Shown here: positions 44,376 through 55,250 of the stretch, piece by piece | Layout of the letters: each line of letters opens with the position of its first letter | How positions within the stretch are numbered: position 1 is the stretch's first letter | From: Bolinopsis microptera | Lineage: Eukaryota; Ctenophora; Tentaculata; Lobata; Bolinopsidae | Direction of reading: 5' to 3' | Assembly (NCBI RefSeq): GCF_026151205.1 | Contig: NC_087078.1 | Span: 2,001,675-2,065,674, forward strand | DNA length: 64,000 nt | The notes under the pieces: model-generated | The model's database searches: none | What the model saw: the letters and a program-made list of their open reading frames with translations, nothing else | Told to the model about the DNA's origin: nothing | Made by a program: the position numbers and the translations under genes

Positions 44376-45247
44376 CCGGTTAGTAGCCGAAAGTATGTCT
44401 GCTTTAGGGCCAAGCTAATAGCCAGCTAGCCGGTTAGTAGCCAGCTAGTGACCGCTTTTTAAGTGCCGGCTAGTAGCCGGTTAGTAGCCGGCTAGTGACC
44501 TCAAGAAAGTTTTAGAGCACCGCTTTTCAAGTGCCGTCTAGTAGCCGGTTGGGACCTCGCGAAAGTAGGTCTGCTTTAGGGCCAAGCTAATAGCCGGCTA
44601 GCCGGTCAGTAGCCGGTCAGTAGCCGGCTAGTGACCTCGAGTAAGTATGTCTGTTTTAGAGCTCAGCTAATAGCCAGCTAGTGACCGCCTAGTAGCTGGT
44701 TAGTAGCCACTTGGTGGCTACTAGCCAGTTAGTAGCCGGTTAGTAGCCGGCTAGTGACCGCTTTTCAAGTGCCGGCTAGTAGCCGGCTATTAGCCGGTTT
44801 GAAACCTCGAGAAAGTAGGTCTGTTTTAGAGCTCAGCTAATAGCCGGCTAGTGACCGCCTAGTAGCCGGTTAGTAGCCGCTTTGTGGTCACTAGCCGGCT
44901 AGTAGCCGGCTAGTGACCACTTTTTAAGTGCCGGTTAGTAGCCGGTTTGGTAATGTGAAGTTGAGGAGCTGTTATTACAAAAGTAGCTAGTAGCCGGTGT
45001 TCATATGTTACTGTGCAGGGACCGTGCAGGGACCGTGCATAGACCGTACAGGGAGTGTGCATAGACCGTGCAGGGAGTGTGCAGGGACTGACCGTGCAGG
45101 GACCGTGCATCAAGTGTTCATTGTGCAGGGTCCGTGCAGGGTCCGTGCAGAAACCGTGCATGGAGTGTTCTTTTGTTGTTGCATGGACCGTGCAGGGACC
45201 GTGCAGTGACCGTGCATAGACTGTCCGGAGCTAAACGAACAACTTCC
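44376..45247. repeat. Right terminal inverted repeat with expanded 11-mer array
   Basis: Positions 44,376-45,000 contain many GCCGGTTAGTA/GCCGGCTAGTG units with at least three higher-order repeats (AGTA(T/G)GTCTG(C/T)TTTAG... words at 44,392, 44,565, 44,645 and 44,817). From 45,010 the GTGCAGGGACC units lead to the tip GAACAACTTCC. The right array is several times longer than the left one. The short minus- and plus-strand frames in it are repeat artefacts. Confidence 0.85.
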
Positions 45248-45840
45248 CGACACCCTCAATACACTAGGATCCACTAACACCTTAGAGATCAGATGGATAG
45301 CTGCACAGTGCACACATCGGATTGTGGGGTAATGAAAAAGCAGACGATCTGGCCAAAATTGGCACAACCAGTGAATCCACTTTGAATTGCCCAATTCCAC
45401 AATCTTACATCAAACGCCTGATCGACGACAAAGTCACCAAACTTAATCAAGAATCATGGATTACTGATGGTCCTAGACACACTAAACTGACACTTGGACA
45501 CAAAAACATCAACATCATCAAAAATCTCAACACTACACTCAGTAACAACAGACAAAATTACAGAACTGCAGTGCACCTCATCACGGGACATTCACGTGGC
45601 CTTAACAAACACCTACATACCATTCGCAAATAATACACAAGTGCTTGTCCTAAATGTGGCGACGAAGAGGAGACTGTCTCACACTTTCTTAGACAGTGCC
45701 CGGCTATTGCCCAAATAAGAGGTCAATATTTCCGGGACTACTACCTCTCTGTCAATGATTTATTCGACAACCAACACATCTCCACCATCGTCAACTTTGC
45801 TAACTACACTAAACGCTTAATGGTGCCAGAGGAGTAGGAC
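45248..45840 (+). pseudogene. LINE ORF2 remnant (unit B): end of RNase H and zinc tail
   Basis: This continues the frame interrupted at 35,397: LEIRWIAA, then a 7-bp duplication (CAGTGCA at 45,305) that shifts the frame, WGNEKADDLAKIGTTSES and KNLNTTLSNNRQNYR. A frame change at 45,600 leads to the tail CPKCGDEEETVSHFLRQCP (about 45,645-45,700). It is better preserved than the matching part of unit A but still broken. Confidence 0.8.
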
Positions 45841-46915
45841 CAGACCGGTGTAACATAGCGACTACTCAAACGTCGTCTTAGTTCGCCTCTCTCTTCCACA
45901 CTCAACCACCACCTAATCGTTCATCTTTGACACACCCCACAACACTTACCATCATCCTTGATTACACATCTTGATTCCACCGGCATCCTCCCACAGGACT
46001 GCCATACCCCAGAGGTAGGCAAAGCATCCATATGCTATCCTCTCGTGGGCCAACCAGGCCCAGCCTCTCTTTTTTTAATAAAAAAAAGCCTCTCCCGACC
46101 CCATGACTCTGCCAGCTACTATCACGTGACTATGAGAATTGAGATAATAACTGTATCTCCTCATCATGATGCTGGATTATGAACTAAATCTACGATAGAG
46201 TAGTAGTGTGTAAAAATGGAACATCGAGTTTATTTCTGTAATTCAAATCAATATTTTGTTTACTGTTCCAAGATTTCTAGCCTGTAGAAGTCTGGGTATA
46301 AGACTTTTAATTTAAGTCGCACAATACAATAATATTACTCCTCTGCATTTTCAATATCAAGCCGTAAGATTAGTATATCCCAGTAGTCCGATGAGCGATT
46401 TGTTTTTTTTGCTTATACTTCAGTGTGATTAGGACATCTAATTTAGCTCTGCAAATATATTATCTTTTGCCGCAAATTCGCCGCGACTATTTTGAGTTTG
46501 GCTTTCAAATAGTCGTTCAGGTCCAGCTTGAAAACGGGTTGGAAAAGTCACGTGATAGTCGAATATATTGTGATTAATCACCATCCAATTGCTGAAGGTG
46601 TCAGTGAAATTGTGCTATGATTACTCCACATGTATTAATCCACATAAGATATTTGGTTGGGGAGGCGGATTATCGTTGTGAAGTACTGTACTAATCACGA
46701 AGTACTGTACACGATGTTTTCAACCCACGAGTCAGAGAGCAACTGCAAGCTCAACTGACGGCTCCCAGATGGCGTATGCACATGTAGGTGAATCAGTCTG
46801 ATCAAGAAGTTGGTTGGGCTGTGATTGTATCGACCCTGAGTATCCTGCAAGTAGATATTTGAATTGACTAGATTTCCACTGGTCAGCGATTCGGAAAATC
46901 ATGGGCCGGCATAGT
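45841..46915. repeat. 3' part of the LINE-containing unit B
   Basis: Homologous to 12,600-13,398 and then directly to 16,704-16,950. Unit A's 3.3-kb block containing the membrane-protein gene is absent between. No gene was found. Confidence 0.7.
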
Positions 46916-46985
46916 GCCAGGGCGGGTATGATCCGTCAACCTCCGAATTACATGCCTGGTGCTCTACCAATTGAGCTACCGGCCC
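46916..46985 (-). repeat. tRNA-derived SINE head (unit B)
   Basis: The same 70-bp tRNA-like block as in unit A, with a slightly better A box (TAGCTCAATTGGTAGAGC). The anticodon loop again reads CATGTAA. It is probably not a functional tRNA. Confidence 0.7.
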
Positions 46986-47286
46986 TATTCAGCTCAGGAA
47001 TTAATCCACAGCTATTAATCCACATATGTATAACTACACTCTCTAAGCCACAAGAGATTCCAGATCAAATATTGGTACACACTAATCACTATGTAAAGCT
47101 ATGGCTCAATGGCTGTCTACTTCATATTACTAACCTCGATCAAACTTTTTTCTACGGTTTCTTTACGTTAGTTCGGTTTGTTATCATTTATTTCTTTGCT
47201 TCATGTAACAATATCTCCGCCAGGTTTAGGTATAACCCAACCTTGATCTGAGGATCTGATACCACGGCCATAAAGTAGAACACGGC
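46986..47286. repeat. Unit B upstream region of the PHD-endonuclease gene
   Basis: It matches 17,026-17,319 of unit A. The CGGTTTCTTTACGTTAGTTC stretch and AGTAGAACACGGC just before the ATG are conserved and may contain the promoter or leader. No TATA element stands out. Confidence 0.5.
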
Positions 47287-49098
47287 ATGAGTAACAAAAA
47301 TGAGGGTTCATCTTCAAGCAGCATCATTAAAGAGGTAAACAACGACATTGAAAAGATAAACAGCGACAATGAAGAAGAAAACAGCGTCCTTGAAGAGGTG
47401 AACAACGAGATTGAAAAGGTAAACAGCGACAATGAAGAGGAAAACAGCGACAATGAAGAAGTGAACAACGACATTGAAAAGGTAAACAGCGACAATGAAG
47501 AGGAAAACAGCGACAATGAAGAGGTTAACAACGACATTGAAAAGGTATACTCAGACTTGGAGATCTCGTCATCGAGTAGTAAAAGTGGACAGTTAGAGAC
47601 CAGCACTCCAGATGAAACCATGAGCTATGACGATATTAACGATGAAAGTAGAGATGAAGATGAAGAAAAGAATGATATGAGAAATGCAACTTGTTACGTT
47701 TGCGGCAAATTTTGGAGACCAAATTCTACTCAAATCTCTTGTACTATTGCTAAGTGCCCGAACAAAGCCCATCGAATGTGCGCCAAAATATCTCAGATTG
47801 ATTTAAAAAAAGGAAGGGTCCATTCGAAATGCTATCCTTGTAAAGGCGAACCAATACCGACCCTTAAAAAAAGCAGCTGCCTCGTGTGTTCGGGAACTAT
47901 AGGGCAAAAAGTCAATCGAATGACGTGTCAAACATGCAACTGCAAGAATGAATGCCATTTCAAATGCACAAGACTGCAGCAGGGTCGTTACGAATACTTG
48001 TACTGTAATAATGCTTGGGAGTGTGACACAGACGATTGTAAGAAAATACCCCGTCCAGAATCTGGTACCATCCAGCCCAATCTCAAATTTCTACAATGGA
48101 ACGCAAGGGGCATCAACACAAAAACCGAGAAACTTAGCGTGCTAATGAAGAAGGAAAATGTAAATATAGTTCTTATCCAAGAAACTAAGCTCACGACCAA
48201 TTGTACAAGAACTCCAGAAATACGCGGATACAAAGTTGAAAGAAAGGATAGGCCCGGCAATAAAAATCAGGGTGGAGGACTGATTATGTACATAAAAGAA
48301 GATCTGAATTTCAAGAGAAAAGAAGGCGTTGAACTTGACAAACTCAAAGGAAATGTAGAAACCCTCAGTGTCAGCATCCAGCAAAAGAACGGAAAATGGT
48401 TTGATATAACAAATGTTTACTACCCTGGGCCCAAACCTGGGAGTGATCGCTCTGACGAGGCAAATATCGATTGGATCCCTGCATCCAACAACTGCGTGAT
48501 TGCTGGTGATTTTAATGCCCACAATAAGCAATGGGACAAATCCCAACCTGAGAACGACATGGGCACCGGTGTCATTAAATTTATGAAAGATAAAGATATG
48601 GTTTGCTGCAATGACGGATCACCCACGGTTGTACCTGGGTAAGTAATTATCGCTAAGCTGAAATGGCCATTGGGTTTCATTAGGACACATTTACAAAAAA
48701 TTGCATTTCTGGTAAATGAGAAATTAAATCGTGCATGATTGTAAACTTTTATAATTTATAAATGCATGCTGTTCGATCCGTGTGAATTATAAGCAATAAG
48801 GTTACATTTTACTTTTTGAACAGATGCAAGTTTTGCAAAACCAGATTGCAGCCAGTTGTTGCAATTTTTAGTTACGGTTTTATTTTTATTTTTATTTTTC
48901 TACAGGAGAAGGAGAAGCGCTACCACCGAGGGTAGAAGTTCCCCTGACATAACTATGGTCTCCAAAACCCTGTGGCAGACTGCTGAAGTCAAGTGGAAGA
49001 CTGCTGAAAACATAGGTTCAGACCACCTACCTATCATATTTGAAATCACAGGAGATGAAAATGAAGTAGAACTTGATAGGACCTTATTTGAGGTTTAA
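47287..49098 (+). CDS. PHD-like/AP-endonuclease protein, LINE-derived, copy B (2 exons)
   Basis: Exons 47,287-48,638 and 48,906-49,098 give 515 codons. The order is the same as copy A: acidic repeats (fewer units), CYVC/CLVC zinc clusters, then endonuclease motifs WNARG, IQETKL, AGDFNAHN, SPDITMVS and GSDHLPI. Differences from copy A include whole-codon indels: several acidic repeat units, a lost arginine before QPNLKF, LKG gained before NVETL, and VKWK gained before TAENIG. None breaks the frame. That pattern suggests the protein is, or recently was, under selection, unlike the adjacent RT. The start is the conserved MSNKNEGSSSSS. Confidence 0.8.
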
Positions 49099-50090
49099 GT
49101 CGATGAATAACTGGACATAACATTGTAGATTACATATGGGTAAAGAGACACAATTTATTTGCAGAATTTTATCGCAACTTAATCATTTTTATTGCGATAA
49201 AACAATAATTTCAGACTGATTTTTATTTTGTAAGATACTGAAGCACGTTTTAAATTTCTAACCTAGAAAAAAATGAACATATTTCTTAATTTTCCTTATG
49301 TTTATTAATGCTAGTGAACCGCCAGTAAATACTATACGAATTTTCGATTATTATTCATCTGATAATTTACAAACAGAATAAACACTTTTTAATCGATGAT
49401 AAGAAAATATTACAATTACAATAATTATAAATTGATTTAGTTTTTCAAAATAAAACTTTTGATACAATTAAAAAATGTTGTTTTAACCAATAAAAAGTTT
49501 CCTTTCAAGAACTTACTGATGAGATAAAATTACAAGAATCAGCTCCTCTCAGTGGCGTAACGTTGCCCGGGGCCCTTCGTTACGACACTGGCTCTTCTTA
49601 TAGTTTTAACTTGCCCAACAATAAATTAATTTAAATTCAATTATACTTTTAAGTCATCATCATGATTATGCATGCGTAACACTACCAAACGTGACGCTCG
49701 CGTTCAAAAGGTTCAACATATTTGCTCCGTTTAATTGAGCGAACAGAACATGAAAACAGCGATATCATAGTAGCCAGCCTCGCCCATGTTCAGCCCCTTA
49801 ACCATGTCCCTCCACCAAGCCCAGTGGTCCGCACTGTCCAGCAGAACTGCGGCTGTTCCTTCGTCACCGTCAGTCATTACTTTTGCTACATCCTCCAGTA
49901 TCTAAAATTGGGTTTGTTTTAGGAAAAAAGGTGAATTGCAGACGTTTAATTTGGAAAGTCTTTTGAAATTTCCCTGACACACGTACTGTTGTGAATTATA
50001 AAGCTTGCGCTAAAAACGAATCAGCTGCCAGATTGGAAATTTTCGGCTTTTTGTTTGACAACCCTTCCCCATCAATCGAGTATATTGGAC
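49099..50090. repeat. Downstream part of unit B
   Basis: Non-coding and matched by unit C (61,530-62,530) and in part by unit A. The last part should be the 3' UTR of the minus-strand secreted-protein gene. The frame at 49,722-49,922 is not conserved in C. Confidence 0.6.
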
Positions 50091-52169
50091 TTATAAAATT
50101 ACGGCAGTCTACAAATTAATCAATTTAATGAATCGGTAGTAATATGAATCAATTAATTAAATCGTCTGTTACCTCCAAATCACCGAGGTCGAAGTCCAGT
50201 TTACGGAAATCTGGGCGAGGAGTCCTCAGATAGTCAATATTGGAATTATCCCCCCAGCAAAAATCGTAGTCGTAATCATACTCTTCATCCATGCTTCGTT
50301 TAGCTCTTCCCTCTTTGGACAAATCTGGGAGTTTTAGTTCAGTATAAACACCATGCTTCGTTTAGCTCTTCCCTCTTTGGACAAATCTGGGAGTTTTAGT
50401 TCAGTATAAACACCATGCTTCGTTTAGCTCTTCCCTCTTTGGACAAATCTGGGAGTTTTAGTTCAGTATAAACACCATGCTTCGTTTAGCTCTTCCCTCT
50501 TTGGACAAATCTGGGAGTTTTAGTTCAGTATAAACACCATGCTTCGTTTAGCTCTTCCCTCTTTGGACAAATCTGGGAGTTTTAGTTCAGTATAAACACC
50601 ATGCTTCGTTTAGCTCTTCCCTCTTTGGACAAATCTGGGAGTTTTAGTTCAGTATAAACACCATGCTTCGTTTAGCTCTTCCCTCTTTGGACAAATCTGG
50701 GAGTTTTAGTTCAGTATAAACACCAAATATTAATGTTCCATCGTACAAAACTGAAAGATTATTAAGCAAATTTTAAATTTTCACTAAAAGTTTTTTTTTT
50801 CTAAGTCTAATTTTTTTTTCCGTTTTTAAACTAGCATCTAATATTGATTCGGAAAAACGAGTGTTTAATTGTGCGAACCAGTACGAAACACTTAAGTTTA
50901 GATAAGACTGTTACGAACCTAGCCAAAATACCTAAACCTATACTCACAACGAGCGGTAATAGTTTCATTTCCCGAAGTAATTCCAGGGTATCGTAGCTTG
51001 AAAGCAAGAAAATGAAGATAATTCAGCACATCGTTATTCTCAACGTCTGTCACACAAGCGCAAATATCTGACTGCGGGTCCAAAAGCCGCGCGATCATCT
51101 TGTAGCTCCGAGCGACACTATCCCACATCTCCGACATGTGAAGAACGTGGGTTAACTTCACTAAGATGTTTTGGTTCCTTGACCCCCAGCCGGTTCGGTT
51201 CATGTTCCGCATTACCTGGACAGAGTTATTAATTTTGTTAAAAATACAGTAGAGCTTTATCCAGGTTTACATATGAGAAATACTGATTTCAGTGATGTGA
51301 TCCACGTAAATATAAAGTCGACCGATGACGGTGATTTCTTGTGTAATGTAACGGGGATTTTAGAAAAGCTAGCTACATTATTACCAAGTCAAAGCTCCTC
51401 ATGCCAATTGTAGAGAAGTCCTCATCGTATCCTACCAGTGGGGCGTTAGGAACGACTCTCTTCTCAGCTCCCAGATCAAAGTTCACTGAAAATTAAATTG
51501 AAGCATTATATTAAGATTAAGACTTTTAATTTGATTAAAAACTAAGGTTTATAATTTACTTATTGGTGATATTTCTATTGTAAGTTGTAACGTGCCCAAC
51601 TATAGTAGCATGATCTGACGAAACTACCGGTAGTTAGTAGTTACCTAACTTAGTACATTTTTATTTGATCAATAATAATACAATAAGTAGGTTATACTTA
51701 TAACTTGTAATAAAAGTATCAGCAATAATCTAAGATAACAATTTAATCAGAAAGCTGAGCTCCCACCTTCAAGCGTACAACAAACCTGTCGGGATGCCGT
51801 TCTCCTCGGTAGCATCACTCTTGAAGTAATAACGGATGTCCTCCAAAGCCAGGGAGTGGATGGAGTGAGCTACCATAGGAGCAAAAACCACTCGTTAACC
51901 CCGCATCTGACATGATCCTCGGACACTCATTTGGGGTGGGCACTGAAATATTAGTATTCTGTTATCCACGCGTCACGGCACGGTAACAAATAAGGTTATT
52001 ATATAATATAAGTCACGATCAATATTTAATTGTAATTCTTTATTGATTTTAGGACGTTCTTACAAATAGCATTCTGATCTGTAATTAAAATATATTCAAC
52101 GTTTTTACATTACCTGCTGAGATTGCAGTGATAGCAACTAGGAGTGAGATGATACCGATCATTCTCATT
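50091..52169 (-). CDS. Predicted secreted proprotein, six exons, unknown family
   Basis: Minus-strand exons: 52,169-52,114, 51,942-51,786, 51,485-51,385, 51,215-50,948, 50,324-50,173 and 50,108-50,091 (TAA). All have GT-AG borders and compatible phases. Exon 1 encodes MRMIGIIS and a hydrophobic signal-like stretch, and exon 2 has NECPRIMSDAGLTS and LALEDIRYYFKSD. Exon 3 has DLGAEKRVVPNAPLVGYDE. Exon 4 is helical with several cysteines, and exon 5 carries RAKRS, a furin-type site, before an acidic EEYDYDYD stretch. One extra T in exon 1 and one in a T5 run of exon 2 break the frame; without them the total is 750 nt. These may be base-call errors or real lesions. The family is not recognised. 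Confidence 0.55.
50291..50730. repeat. 62-bp tandem repeat, seven copies, each with a splice acceptor
   Basis: The unit starting ATGCTTCGTTTAGCTCTTCC begins at 50,291, 50,353, 50,415 and every 62 bp after that. Copies are essentially identical. On the minus strand each copy contains ACTCCCAG|AT, the acceptor of exon 5, and the first codons up to RAKR. Unit C has a single copy near 62,742. Because 62 is not a multiple of three, use of an outer acceptor would shift the frame unless three units are included. Confidence 0.95.
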
Positions 52170-53740
52170 CTGTCTGAAATATTGTAAGTGACTATTCACT
52201 AATAGACTCTACATTATAAATATAATATGTTAAGAACATAATGCTTCAGGTGTCTGAGATATGCATATTCATTTAAAGAGTTGTTTATTACTTTTAATGA
52301 TATTTTAATATTAAATCCATATGAAAAAGTTTACTTTTAATGAAATCGAAAAATTCCGTCAATACAACAAACATGGCCTCCAAAATTAAATATAATCGCG
52401 TCTCAACAAAACATTTTATTTTTCTGAAAAAAAAAGCCACGTGAGAAACTGGCAAACAAATACGGTAATGAGGCAGATTTTATTTTACCTGCTGCACAGT
52501 GCACATAAATACATGGTTTCTAACGCGGTGATTGCGTGGCTTCGTTATATTCAAAATATGATTAACCACTTTAATTAGATTTTAATTAGATTCAGTGGGA
52601 AAGATAAAAACTTATACTAATCTCTTGGCAGTATCCTCGAAGCCTGACGCTAAAAATACTGGGAAATATCTCTTTTTGTTCGCAAGTGGTGCGATTTGGC
52701 TAATGACAAATCCCTCACAATCTACTCGAATTGTAATAGATAATTCTGTCTGGCAGCTGTGATTTGAAATTTAATTTTAAAATCCTAATTGGTTGACCAA
52801 ATCTAGTTAGTGTTGCCAGTTACACTGCGACTGTTATACGAGTTAAATTGATTTCTTATCTAACCAGAAAACTTAATGAGCCCTCAAGTCGACCTGAAGT
52901 CGCCCTGAAGTCGCCCTGAAGTCACTCTGATGTGGCTCTGGTGCAGTCTTACTGCTTATGTGCTTATTAAAGTTGCACCGGGGACCCTAGTCCCTCAACC
53001 CTCGAACTTTCGACTTTTGGTTAAAATCCCATCGACTAATTAGGAAGCTACCCTTCACTTCATATATTATTGAAAACTTACATTGTCATGTCTAAATTCA
53101 CGAGCAGAATTATAGAAAAGCCAAGGATTAGATAGCCAAAGTTGTTATTTTACTGTTACTTTTTGCAACATTGAAATCATCCCTGCTCCTTGTCGTATAG
53201 CCAGAACTTCACTGCAATAGAATAAGCTCGGCGATTCTTGAAACAACCTGCCCGTCTTTGTGAAACTAACAAGCTTGAGATCCTTAGGCACATATTTTAA
53301 AATAATAATTCTCGAAGACCTCCTACTTTTAAGCCTTATCAACCTTTAAAGAAAATATATATGGTAGGGACTTTAGGACTGCTAGTTTTACACTGTATCC
53401 AGAAAATCCACATTTTAATAAATATGACATTTTCACGAGTATGTCTACCGAATTTATAAATCAAACCAGGAAATAGTTATTCAAAATATCATAAATCAAA
53501 TTTCAAAAAAACATCAATAATTACTATTATAATTTACAACACGGTTTGATAATAAACATTTCAATTATGGTTATCTCAAGAAAAATTATTTTAACTAGCA
53601 ATTTTGTCGTCCACAAAGTACAAACTTGAATCACCGTCCTTATTTAATATTTCAATCGAAATTTACAGTCAGTTTATTCCCTAATCCTGAAAACTCAAAA
53701 TCCTCGGAATCAAAGTCTCAAATCGGAGTTTTTAAAATTT
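52170..53740. other. Intergenic sequence
   Basis: This is upstream of the secreted-protein gene and presumably includes its promoter. GTCGCCCTGAA is repeated near 52,900. No supported gene was found; the minus-strand frame at 53,145-53,342 has no supporting features. Confidence 0.4.
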
Positions 53741-53885
53741 TTAGTCCTTCTACCCGAACAGAGAGAGGGAGGTTCGTCCTCCAGGAGGTTGCATGATCTT
53801 GGTCGCAGGTTTCTTAGGAGGAGGAAGGGGATGCCTCAATAACGGGGCTCTTCAGATCGTCTGCTGGTGCTTCCTGACCTGAATT
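53741..53885 (-). CDS. Possible exon resembling the Jupiter/HN1 family C-terminus
   Basis: After a CAG acceptor at about 53,884 the minus strand reads EAPADDLKSPVIEASP. One base out of frame it continues LPPPKKPATK, then MQPPGGRTSLSV, followed by VEGLK and a stop. The PPGG-x-(S/T)-S-L element is a hallmark of Jupiter/HN1 microtubule-associated proteins. A single-base frame change in a C4 run is needed to join the halves. No other exon was found, so this is tentative. Confidence 0.25.
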
Positions 53886-54008
53886 GGTTACATGTGTGTT
53901 AACTTGTAACTCCTGTGTTGTAATATTTATCTGAGAAATACTCTTTCTAGCCAGAAGGCTACTGTTTTATCCAGCTAGCTGACTCATTACACCACACAAC
54001 AAATAGGG

Positions 54009-54301
54009 ACAATGCCGACCGGCTATTAACGGCTCATAGCCCTTTAACAGCCGGATTTTAGCCACAACAATTCACAAGTAAGCGTCGGCTATTAGCCAGC
54101 TAATAGAGGGCTGTTAAAGGGCTGTAAGAGGGCTGTTAAGATTTTCCAAAGAGCTGACCGAGGTTAGTGGAAAGGGGCTGTAGAAATGCAATTAAAATAG
54201 GATTACAGTAACAGCCCTCTAATAGCCATTTTGGAGGCACAAAATACCTATCAGCCGGCTAATAGCCAGCTAGCTGGTTAATTATAGCCGGTCGGCATTG
54301 T
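54009..54301. mobile_element. 293-bp MITE with GCCGGCTA-type and 11-bp repeats
   Basis: ACAATGCCGACCGGCTAT at the left is matched inverted by ATAGCCGGTCGGCATTGT at the right. Inside are CCGGCTAATAGCCAGCTA words, like those in the termini of the 9.85-kb element, and GGGCTGTTAAA 11-mers. No coding content. Target duplication unclear. Confidence 0.8.
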
Positions 54302-54845
54302 ATATATCCAATGTTACTACACATGGTTTCTGCTATGGCTATTATAAACAGTTTCAAGCATATTTATAGAGTGATAAGTAATAATAGGTTTGTCTAGTAT
54401 CTTATTGTCAGTTTAACAAAGCACCTGTGTATTGGTCAGTGATAGAGGACTTGTTTCTCTCGTATTGGCACTGGTTGACGGTTTCTTTTCTAACTGGAGC
54501 TGGTTCTGGGGGACCCCCGAACAAGTTGAGTTGGGTGTGACCTCCTGGAGGTGCACTTATCCTGTGAGAGTTAAAATTTCACAGTTTAGAGTTGCCTTAT
54601 TTGGACGAACATTACGTAGACGGATATAATTTTGGGTGGAAATGATTAGGGACACAAAAATGCCTTTGAGGGTACATGGTAGCTGGACTTATACTTGAGT
54701 CGGCCATTTATAACATATTGAGACGGGAGACCTCTTGTTTTACGTAATGTCTGACCAAATAAAGTTCGATAAGGTAGTTCATATTAGACAAAGGATAGTC
54801 TAGTGGCTAGGTATCCGGACATGGATCTTGATAGACTTGACTACA
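54302..54845. other. Intergenic sequence with a weak reading frame
   Basis: A tryptophan-rich frame at 54,432-54,629 (FFSNWSWFWGTPEQVELG) starts at TTG and lacks splice or domain support. Nothing else was seen. Confidence 0.3.
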
Positions 54846-55250
54846 GTTGTTTGTGCCACCCTTTGTGCCACCCTTATAGTTGTCCCTTTGTGCCACCCTT
54901 ATAGGTTGTTCCTTTGTGCCACCCTTATAGTTGTTCCTTTGTGCCACCCTTATAGTTGTTCCTTTGTGCCACCCTTATAGTTGTTCCTTTGTGCCACCCT
55001 TATAGTTGTCCCTTTGTGCCACCCTTATAGTTGTCCCTTTGTGCCACCCTTATAGTTGTTCCTTTGTGCCACCCTTATAGTTGTTCCTTTGTGCCACCCT
55101 TATAGTTGTTCCTTTGTGCCACCCTTATAGTTGTTCCTTTGTGCCACCCTTATAGTTTTTCCTTTGTGCCACCCTTATAGTTGTTCCTTTGTGCCACCCT
55201 TATAGTTTTTCCTTTGTGCCACCCTTATAGTTGTCCCTTTGTGCCACCCT
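54846..55250. repeat. 25-bp minisatellite, about 16 copies
   Basis: The unit TTTGTGCCACCCTTATAGTTGTTCC repeats with minor variants (GTTGTCCC, GTTTTTCC). The first two units are truncated. There is no coding potential. Confidence 0.95.

Larger units (their letters stand above)
35398..45247. mobile_element. 9.85-kb TIR element with satellite termini and a giant repeat-protein frame
   Basis: The outer ends GGAAAGTTGGTCGTTTAGCT and (inverted) GGAAGTTGTTCGTTTAGCT start inverted repeats of at least about 300 bp with indels. They contain GCACGGTCCCT 11-mers and GCCGGCTAGTA 11-mers. Unit A shows the empty site ACTGTTACGACACCC. Here ACTGTTA lies directly left and CGACACCC directly right, so the target was cut without visible duplication. 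Inside is one plus-strand frame, 35,716-44,220. No transposase, integrase, helicase or polymerase domain was recognised. The element may be non-autonomous, or the giant protein may be part of an unknown mobility system. Confidence 0.85.

Noticed and set aside
54846-55250. CRISPR array
   Set aside because: The 25-bp units are contiguous with no unique spacers, and the sequence is eukaryotic.
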